A stretch of 62,932 nt of DNA from positions 1 through 62,932 of the forward strand of contig JAFYAS010000061.1 of NCBI GenBank assembly GCA_017540605.1. Direction: 5' to 3'. Shown in pieces: positions 44,785-51,489 of this stretch. Source of the stretch: Lachnospiraceae bacterium. Its GTDB lineage: Bacteria > Bacillota > Clostridia > Lachnospirales > Lachnospiraceae. The number at the start of each line of letters is the position of its first letter. Positions within the stretch are counted from its first letter, which is position 1. Under the pieces are notes generated by a model. That model ran no database searches. It was given only the letters and a program-made list of their open reading frames with translations, and had not been told where the DNA came from. Position numbers and translations under genes: made by a program.

Positions 44785-44865
44785 AGGACTAACCCTCCAA
44801 ATAGAAACTCCCCCAAACAAGTCCTATGATACCACTTCTTGCTCTCACTCTCAACGGTTTTTAAA

Positions 44866-44909
44866 GGGGTCAGCCCCCCTTACGACCAGTCGTAAGGGGG
44901 GCTGACCCC
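44866..44909. repeat. Perfect 44-nt palindrome (21-bp arms, 2-nt centre)
   Basis: The left arm (44866-44886) starts GGGGTCAGCCCCCC and the right arm (44889-44909) is its exact reverse complement ending GGCTGACCCC; the centre is CA. It lies 6 nt after the GH130_2 stop codon. In RNA it would be an exceptionally stable hairpin, followed on the minus strand by TTTAAAAA. GGGGTCAG-type termini are known from small dispersed elements, so this is either a terminator or a mobile repeat. Confidence 0.85.
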
Positions 44910-44915
44910 AATTAA

Positions 44916-45941
44916 TTATCTCTTACCTATCTCGGTATCCTCATTCCTCGTCAAGCTGTTCGCCTTGATATAATCCACTATCTCATCTACCTTGGTAAAT
45001 GCGAGGGATACATAGCTGTCGGCACAGCCGTAGTAGAGAGCGATCCTTCCTGTGTCGGGATCGTGTACCGTTGCACAGGGGAAGGTTACGTTGTTGACGA
45101 AGCCTCTCTCCTCGTACCACTCCTCCGGTGTGAGTAGAAAGTTCTTGCATCTATACTTCACAATTGAAGGATTGTCGATATCGAGTATCGCTCCACCGAT
45201 TGAATATACATAACCGTTACAGGTTCCGGCAACACCGTGATAGAACATGAGCCAACCCTCTGTGGTCTCTATGGGAGCGGCGCCTCCGCCTATCTTTAAG
45301 GACTCCCACCACTCAGAGCAGCGTCCCATCACATGGCGGTGCTTGCCCCAGTATACCATATCAGGACTCTCAGAAAGGAAGATATCACCAAAAGGTGTAT
45401 GTCCGCTATCCGAAGGCCTTGAAAGAAGAACGTAGTTGCCGTTTATCTTTCTGGGGAACAATACCGCATTTCTGTTGAAGGGTATGAATGGATTCTCGAT
45501 CCTGGTAAAAGTCTTGAAATCCGTAGTCTTTGCAATACCGATGGCGGCACCGTAGAAATCCTGACACCAGATAGCATAGTAGGTATCCTCCACCTTTACA
45601 AGTCTGGGATCATATGCGTATATGGGCTGAAATGGCTTGCCATCCTCGTCAACAAAATTGATCTTTTCTTCATCAATATTCCAGTTGATTCCATCATCAC
45701 TTCTACCGAAGTAAATGAAGGATACACCGTCTCTTTGCTCACCTCTGAATACTCCTACGAACTTTCCCTCGTAGGGAACTACCGCACTGTTAAAGATACG
45801 AGCCACATTCTCAACGGGATTTCTGTTGATGATGGGATTTTCATTGTATCTCCAGATGGGAGCGCCCTTAAGGCCCGAAGGCTTATCCTGCCAAGGCATA
45901 TTGGGAACAGAAGGACAGTTTAACATCTTTACATCTGACAT
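44916..45941 (-). CDS. GH130 phosphorylase, mannooligosaccharide type (GH130_2-like)
   Basis: A 341-residue GH130 enzyme. FNSAVVPYEGKFVGVFRGEQ, YAYDPRLVKVEDTYYAIW (catalytic Asp region) and GGGAAPIETTEGWLMFYHG are family motifs; the shorter length and FRGEQRDG segment fit beta-1,4-mannooligosaccharide phosphorylases better than GH130_1. It would shorten mannooligosaccharides from the non-reducing end to mannose-1-phosphate. The ATG at 45941 follows AAAGGAGAAAAAA. It lies after the solute-binding-protein gene and its terminator, with the perfect palindrome after it. No separate promoter is clear, so it may depend on read-through. Confidence 0.87.
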   Translation of the reverse strand: MSDVKMLNCPSVPNMPWQDKPSGLKGAPIWRYNENPIINRNPVENVARIFNSAVVPYEGKFVGVFRGEQRDGVSFIYFGRSDDGINWNIDEEKINFVDEDGKPFQPIYAYDPRLVKVEDTYYAIWCQDFYGAAIGIAKTTDFKTFTRIENPFIPFNRNAVLFPRKINGNYVLLSRPSDSGHTPFGDIFLSESPDMVYWGKHRHVMGRCSEWWESLKIGGGAAPIETTEGWLMFYHGVAGTCNGYVYSIGGAILDIDNPSIVKYRCKNFLLTPEEWYEERGFVNNVTFPCATVHDPDTGRIALYYGCADSYVSLAFTKVDEIVDYIKANSLTRNEDTEIGKR

Positions 45942-45973
45942 TTTTTTCTCCTTTAATTCCATAATTTAGGGTA

Positions 45974-46015
45974 TAAAAAGCGACCTGCACTACACTATTA
46001 AGGTGCAGGCCGCTT
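45974..46015 (-). terminator. Hairpin between the solute-binding-protein gene and the GH130_2 gene
   Basis: AAGCGACCTGCAC and GTGCAGGCCGCTT form a 13-position stem with one mismatch around a 12-nt loop, followed on the minus strand by TTTTTATA. It may partly terminate, or protect the 3' end of the abundant binding-protein mRNA. Confidence 0.8.
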
Positions 46016-46055
46016 ATTTATTACATTATTTAGTTTATGCTATAGACCTTAGACA

Positions 46056-47480
46056 TCACTTGAACATCGCATCAAGGGCACTTTGTACAAGCTGCTTGTT
46101 GGTCTCCTGGAACTGAGCTGCTGTCTGCTCACCCTTAAGAAGAAGAGGGAACTGATAATCAACACCGATTGAATTCCAAAGGTCAACACCTGTCTTCTCA
46201 CCGCAATAGCACATTACATTGTAGTTGTCCTCGGTAAGTGCGTTGTCATGCCACCACTCATTTACATAATCTCTCTGCTCAAAGTCATCTCCGTAGTAAT
46301 CCTTGTAATCCTGGAATACTGAGTATACAAGATAAGGATCCTCTACACCCTTGGGAATGAAGTATGCAGCACCGCCGATATCATTCTTTCTTGCATTTGT
46401 CTCCTTGTTTCCTGAAGGTCCGATAGGCCAAGGACACCATACTTCCTCAAGACCTGCATCAGCATCCTTGTTGGCATCTACGATCCATGCCTGAGTTACC
46501 CAGCAAGCAACCTCACCGTTCTTGTATGCATTCTGGTTGTAATCCCAGTCATCCTCGTTCCAGGGATTTGCAACCTTGTCTACGTTGTACATATTGTAAA
46601 TGAAATCGAGAACCTCTCCTACTTCCTTGCTTGACATATTCTCCTTGTCAGAAGCAGCGCAGGCTGTTCCGTTGCTCATCATAAGGTACTCGAAGAGCCA
46701 GTCATATCTTGAACCAAAACCATATACATCTGTTACACCGTCACCGTCGTTGTCCTTGGTAAGAGCCTTTAAGTATTCCTTCCACTTATCCCAGGTCCAC
46801 TCACCCTTCTCATAGAGAACATTGGGATCCTCAAGACCTGCATCATCAAGCATCTTCTTGTTGAATGCAAGAGGATAAGAAGAACCGGGAACTGACTCAC
46901 CACCTACGGGACACATAAAATATGTTCCGTCAAGGCCTGAGATATTGATGGTTCTCAAATAGTTCTGGTTAGTAAGAATATCCGCATCGGCAGGAAGCAC
47001 CTCAGCAAGATTGGTTGCATAACCATTTACAACTGCAGGGATACCGAAGGAAGGCTCGGTAAGATAGATATCACAGTCAGGCTTACCTGCAAGCACTGAT
47101 GTATTGATAGACTCCTGAATACCTGCGTATGTAAGGTTTACATACTCGATACGAACGTTGTACTTCTCCTCAACAGCCTTAAGGGCGTCAAAGTTCTTCT
47201 GTGCAAGCTCCTCATCAGATACTGAAGGATCGTCGTAGATATCCTTGTGTGTGCTATCATAATAAATGTCATACCAGGTACCGATCTTTATGGTCCTGGG
47301 CTCAGAGCCCTCGTGTCTGGGTGCCTCTGCGCTAGCTGCCGGCTTATCTGCAGATGCGGTATCGTCTCCGCCTGCTGCCGTACTATCTCCGCCTGCACTT
47401 GATCCACCACCGCAGGCTACCATTCCAAGCATCATCACCGATGCAAGTCCCATTGCCAATACTTTCTTAAACTTCTTCAT
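46056..47480 (-). CDS. Extracellular sugar-binding lipoprotein of an ABC transporter (CUT1 type)
   Basis: A 474-residue solute-binding protein. A signal peptide ends in the lipobox LGMVAC, so the mature protein is lipid-anchored on the outer face of the membrane. A Gly/Ser/Ala-rich tether (about 23-55) precedes the type-1 binding-protein fold; DNDGDGVTDVYGF is the calcium-loop-like segment common in such proteins. It should capture oligosaccharides and deliver them to the permeases encoded upstream in the same run. AGGAGG lies 12 nt before the ATG, a longer spacing than its neighbours. The ligand is unknown; mannan or xyloglucan oligosaccharides are favoured by the neighbouring enzymes. Confidence 0.9.
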   Translation of the reverse strand: MKKFKKVLAMGLASVMMLGMVACGGGSSAGGDSTAAGGDDTASADKPAASAEAPRHEGSEPRTIKIGTWYDIYYDSTHKDIYDDPSVSDEELAQKNFDALKAVEEKYNVRIEYVNLTYAGIQESINTSVLAGKPDCDIYLTEPSFGIPAVVNGYATNLAEVLPADADILTNQNYLRTINISGLDGTYFMCPVGGESVPGSSYPLAFNKKMLDDAGLEDPNVLYEKGEWTWDKWKEYLKALTKDNDGDGVTDVYGFGSRYDWLFEYLMMSNGTACAASDKENMSSKEVGEVLDFIYNMYNVDKVANPWNEDDWDYNQNAYKNGEVACWVTQAWIVDANKDADAGLEEVWCPWPIGPSGNKETNARKNDIGGAAYFIPKGVEDPYLVYSVFQDYKDYYGDDFEQRDYVNEWWHDNALTEDNYNVMCYCGEKTGVDLWNSIGVDYQFPLLLKGEQTAAQFQETNKQLVQSALDAMFK

Positions 47481-47502
47481 TGTATATCATGTCCTCCTTA
47501 GA

Positions 47503-49395
47503 TTACTTTGTTGTTCCGATCCATGCGCTTGTTACAGACCAGGGTGTTGATGCCTCGAACTGGATTTTGTCACCCCACTTGCTTGTGTCATCTCCAAGCA
47601 ATGCTGCGATCTGCTCAAAGGTTACCTGGCATACGCTGCCGTTGCATGCTGCGCTGTCTGAGCCTGAGCCGTCATAGTTACCTACACCAACTCTTGTCCA
47701 GCCCTTCTCTGCTTCGGGCATTACGATCCAAAGCTCGCCTGATTCTGACTCGTAGGTTACATTGATGGTTGAACCCTTTACAAGTGCTGCCTTCTGCTCC
47801 TCAGTAAGTGTAATACCGTCCTGAGCCCAGGCATCTGCACTTGTCTTTGCCTCAAGATCTACATAGCTGTTGGCAGGTACGAATTCAGTAGCCTCACCTA
47901 CACGGATACCATATACCTCCCAAGCCTTGTCAGACTCGCACTGCATGGTGGTACCCCACTTGCTCACATCATCACCGCAATACTTTGCGAGATCCTCATA
48001 GGTTACATAAGCCTTGCTTCCATCGCATACTGCAAAGCCCTGACCTGAGCCGTCTACATTACCTACACCTACTCTCATCCAGCCCTTCTCACAGCCGGGC
48101 ATTACAAGCCACATATTTCCTGACTCAGACTTGTATGAGATCTCAACTACTGTGCCGGGCTTTAATGCATCGATGAATTCCTGAGGCATATCCTTACCAT
48201 CCTGAGCCCACTCCCCTGCTGATGCAGAGAAATCTGCAAACTCTACAGGATTCTTGAGTGCATAAGCCTTTGAAGCCTCTCCAACCTTTACTGAGGTTAC
48301 TGACCATGCTCCGTCTGACTCACACTGCATGGTAGCTCCCCACTTGCTTACATCATCACCGCATACTGCAGCAATCTGCTCGTAGGTTACCTGAGCGATA
48401 TTCTTTGCGCCGTTCTTGTATGCATACTGCTGACCTGAACCGTCTGCATCGCCTACGCCTACTCTCATCCATCCCTTCTCAGCTCCGGGCATTACAAGCC
48501 ACATATTTCCTGTTGCTGACTGATACTCGATCTCAACTACAGAACCCGGCTTAAGTGCATCGATGATCTCCTGAGGCATATCCTTACCGTCCTGTGCCCA
48601 CTCTCCTGCTGATACAGCGAAGTCGGGGAATACTACTGCGTTGATAAGTCCGAAGAGATTTGCTCTGTCATTCGCTGCAGAGAATCCGGCAGGTGAACCG
48701 AACTCTGCTGAAGAATCTGCTACAAGTGTAGAACCGTCAGCGGCAAGAAGTGCAATGTTATCAATATAGAAATTCTGAGCGCCCACACCCTTATCTGCTG
48801 CCACATCTGTTTCCTTGGAAATGATGATGTAATTATCCTTTCCTGCTACGAAACCGCTTACTGCTGCCTTTGCGGTCTTGGGATTTGCAGTGTCGATATA
48901 AACTGACCACTCATCACCCTTTGTCTCATCAAGATTGTCACCTGTGTAGGTGTAAACACGACCTGATGATGAATAGAACTTTCCGTCTGAGCTCTCAGTT
49001 CCGATATCAAATCTTACCTCAGCAAGATCTGCCACCTTGTCACCAAGAAGTGCTGATACATTGATACCGAGGAACATGTTTCCTCCGTCCTTGTTGGTAA
49101 CCTTAAGTGCCTTTGATCCGTTGAAATCTTCAACCGATATCTCTGATTTGTCGGCTCCACCCTTTGAGGTATTAACTGCTGCAAATGCAAAATTGCCATC
49201 CTCAAAATCCACGCTTGCCTCTGCCTTTGCTTCCTCGGCAGGTGCTGCCTCCGTAGTATCCTCTGCCGAAGATGCATCCTCAACAGCGCTTGTTGCTTCT
49301 GTAGTCTGGCCTGACTCGCCTCCGCACCCTGCAAGGCTTAAAGCCATTGCAGATACGAGTGCCGCCGTAACTACCTTTCCTTTTACTCTTCTCAC
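47503..49395 (-). CDS. Lipoprotein with jelly-roll-like domain and three tandem repeat modules
   Basis: A 630-residue exported lipoprotein (lipobox LSLAGC, Cys24; acidic Thr/Glu/Ala tether to about 60). Residues 60-225 look like a beta-rich carbohydrate-binding jelly roll (FYIDNIALLAADG end). Then come three modules of about 115-125 residues, near 250-375, 385-500 and 505-630. Each has WAQDG, (N/E)(M/L)W(L/I)VMP, EKGW(M/T)RVGVG, a DGSG turn, DDVSKWG or DDTSKWG, and a C-terminal (S/E)V(T/Y)-type strand. I do not recognise the module; the layout suggests a glycan-binding surface protein working with the adjacent binding protein. GTG start with RBS AAGGAGGTATAATAA. Confidence 0.82.
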   Translation of the reverse strand: MRRVKGKVVTAALVSAMALSLAGCGGESGQTTEATSAVEDASSAEDTTEAAPAEEAKAEASVDFEDGNFAFAAVNTSKGGADKSEISVEDFNGSKALKVTNKDGGNMFLGINVSALLGDKVADLAEVRFDIGTESSDGKFYSSSGRVYTYTGDNLDETKGDEWSVYIDTANPKTAKAAVSGFVAGKDNYIIISKETDVAADKGVGAQNFYIDNIALLAADGSTLVADSSAEFGSPAGFSAANDRANLFGLINAVVFPDFAVSAGEWAQDGKDMPQEIIDALKPGSVVEIEYQSATGNMWLVMPGAEKGWMRVGVGDADGSGQQYAYKNGAKNIAQVTYEQIAAVCGDDVSKWGATMQCESDGAWSVTSVKVGEASKAYALKNPVEFADFSASAGEWAQDGKDMPQEFIDALKPGTVVEISYKSESGNMWLVMPGCEKGWMRVGVGNVDGSGQGFAVCDGSKAYVTYEDLAKYCGDDVSKWGTTMQCESDKAWEVYGIRVGEATEFVPANSYVDLEAKTSADAWAQDGITLTEEQKAALVKGSTINVTYESESGELWIVMPEAEKGWTRVGVGNYDGSGSDSAACNGSVCQVTFEQIAALLGDDTSKWGDKIQFEASTPWSVTSAWIGTTK

Positions 49396-49484
49396 TTATT
49401 ATACCTCCTTTTTGTGAAAAACTACGTTTTAAATTACTTTGTTATTTATCGATACGGACATTCTCTTATCCGTTATCTTTAACC

Positions 49485-49518
49485 GTAACTGTTCAGCAGC
49501 TTCACTGCTTCCAGTTAC
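49485..49518. repeat. 34-nt hairpin repeat, close copy
   Basis: GTAACTGTTCAGCAGCTTC and the following arm ending CAGTTAC are 32/34 identical to the left end of the 148-bp element at 28652-28685. It sits 2 nt after the permease stop codon, in the gap before the lipoprotein gene. Confidence 0.8.
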
Positions 49519-49520
49519 CA

Positions 49521-50552
49521 TTAACCTACAATACCGCTTCGCTCTACCCCCTCTACAAACTGCTTTTGGAGGAGAATATATATTACGACGAGTGGGATCA
49601 TCATAAGTATTATTCCCGCATCCATATATAGCTCGAGGATATTCGGATCGTAGATCTTGTAAACATTTCCTATAGTAAGCTGAAGTCCTACTATCCTCTT
49701 GCTTATCACAAGGCTGTCGCTGATATTGAATAGCCTTGCATAAAATGTATCATTGTACTGCCATACCAGTGAGAATATGGCAACCGTGATGGCCGCCGGT
49801 GTGGCATTTCTTAGCATGATCCTAAAGTATGTATACCATACTCCACAGCCGTCCACGAAGGCCGCCTCCTCGATCTCCTTTGGAAGCCCCCTAAAGAACT
49901 GGGTGAAAATGTATATGTAAAGACCTGATCTTAGTCCACAGCTAAAGAAGGTCATAATATACATAGGCACTGCCGATGATAAAAGATTTAGTGGCTTTCC
50001 GTTTATCAGGCTAATGATCCCGAAGACATCGAAGTTTGAAAATGTCATATAAAGAGGAAGCATGATGGTATGTGTGGGAACCACGATCATAAGCACCACA
50101 CAGGCAAAGAATAACTTCTTCAAGGGGAAGTTGTATCTCGCAAAACCATAGCCTGCCATAGAACACATCAACACCTGTATCACCATAAGTGACAGCGAAT
50201 AGATCAGTGAATTGATCACTGTTGACTTGTAGTTTAAGGTACTTGCTGCCACCTTGAATCTCTCAAGGGTGGGAGATTCGGGGATCATATAGACCATAGG
50301 GTTATAATTATCCGCATCGGAGAAGAAGGATCTGGAGATCATTCCAAGCACCGGTCCTATAATGACATAGGCGATACCTATAATGATGATCCATCTGAAG
50401 ACTCCGAGGACAAAGCCCTTCACTCCATTTGTGATCTGACTTTTTTTATTCTTATCCATCTTAGAAAGAAAGCCGGATCCCTCTGCTATGACATCGACCT
50501 GGTCTATAGTCTCTTCTTTATTCTTTTGTTCCAGAGTCATTTCTTCGCTCAA
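49521..50552 (-). CDS. Sugar ABC transporter permease (MalG-type)
   Basis: A 343-residue inner-membrane permease with six hydrophobic helices and an extended cytoplasmic N-terminus (about 40 residues). EEAAFVDGCGVWYTYFRIMLR is the EAA loop that contacts the ATPase. It pairs with the permease encoded immediately upstream (17 nt gap). No ATPase is encoded nearby, so a shared MsmX-type ATPase is expected. In MalG order it is the second permease of its pair. RBS AGGAAAGGAGGAAGG region before the ATG. Confidence 0.92.
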   Translation of the reverse strand: MSEEMTLEQKNKEETIDQVDVIAEGSGFLSKMDKNKKSQITNGVKGFVLGVFRWIIIIGIAYVIIGPVLGMISRSFFSDADNYNPMVYMIPESPTLERFKVAASTLNYKSTVINSLIYSLSLMVIQVLMCSMAGYGFARYNFPLKKLFFACVVLMIVVPTHTIMLPLYMTFSNFDVFGIISLINGKPLNLLSSAVPMYIMTFFSCGLRSGLYIYIFTQFFRGLPKEIEEAAFVDGCGVWYTYFRIMLRNATPAAITVAIFSLVWQYNDTFYARLFNISDSLVISKRIVGLQLTIGNVYKIYDPNILELYMDAGIILMMIPLVVIYILLQKQFVEGVERSGIVG

Positions 50553-50569
50553 AAATCCTTCCTCCTTTC

Positions 50570-51487
50570 CTAGTTGTAATAGAAGGTACGTTTCTGTATG
50601 AAGTATACCGTAAGTCCCAGTATCAGGCAGGTAACCAGAGTGGAAACAAGACTGAATACCGAACTGAGTCCATAATTGTTCTGATCAAAAGCTGTGGCAT
50701 AAGCAAGATCAACAACCTCTGAATCGATGAAGCTGTCTACAACTGTGTAAACCACAACAGTGATGATATGGGGCATCACCATAGGGAAGGTCACCTTCCA
50801 GAAGGTCTCGTATGCAGTTGCGCCTTCGATCTTTGCTACCTCGTACATAGAACCGGGGATTGATTGAAGAGCTGCCAAAAATACTATGATCTGCACTCCC
50901 GATGCATTGATGATGTCACTGATCCTTCCTACCGCACCCATGACATATTGGATAAATATGGTAGGGATTCCGAGGGAGGTAAACATCTGAATATAATAGT
51001 CCACACTCACACCGGTTGTAGCAGCGGCATCGAGTATCTCCGAGCTTGTATTGGAAAGACCGCCCACCATCAGACCTCTCGCTATTCCCATAGCACCTAC
51101 TATGGCATCGGAGTTTAGTATGACCGGTAAAAAGAAAATGGCACGAACCAATGTCCTTCCCTTGAACTCCCTGTTAAGAAGCATTGCTATCAGGAGACTG
51201 AAGAATGTGATAAGGGGCACATCCACAACCATATCTCCGATAGAGGTTGTAAGTATCTGCTTGAAGGTTCCGTGAGCTCTGAAGGCATAGATGAAATTGT
51301 CAAGTCCCACAAAGTCAAGTGTATATCCGCCTCCGGGGCTTACCGTAAGCTCTGATACTGAAAATTGCACAGTGAGCATCAGGCTTCGAAGATAAAACCA
51401 CAGAAAGCCGATAAGCCAGGGTACAATGAAGAAAAAGCCTTTTATGGAGCGTCTGCGGGTGAGTGTCATAAATTTTTTATTTTCCAT
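50570..51487 (-). CDS. Sugar ABC transporter permease (MalF/UgpA-type)
   Basis: A 305-residue permease with about six membrane helices and the EAA loop (YEVAKIEGATAYETFWKVTFPM). RSIKGFFFIVPWLIGFLWFY is the first helix. ATG 51487 is chosen over the GTG at 51493 because AGGAGGG lies 5 nt before it; this starts 2 nt after the stop codon of the DUF5696-like gene. It forms a heterodimer with the product of the next gene. Confidence 0.92.
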   Translation of the reverse strand: MENKKFMTLTRRRSIKGFFFIVPWLIGFLWFYLRSLMLTVQFSVSELTVSPGGGYTLDFVGLDNFIYAFRAHGTFKQILTTSIGDMVVDVPLITFFSLLIAMLLNREFKGRTLVRAIFFLPVILNSDAIVGAMGIARGLMVGGLSNTSSEILDAAATTGVSVDYYIQMFTSLGIPTIFIQYVMGAVGRISDIINASGVQIIVFLAALQSIPGSMYEVAKIEGATAYETFWKVTFPMVMPHIITVVVYTVVDSFIDSEVVDLAYATAFDQNNYGLSSVFSLVSTLVTCLILGLTVYFIQKRTFYYN

Positions 51488-51489
51488 AA

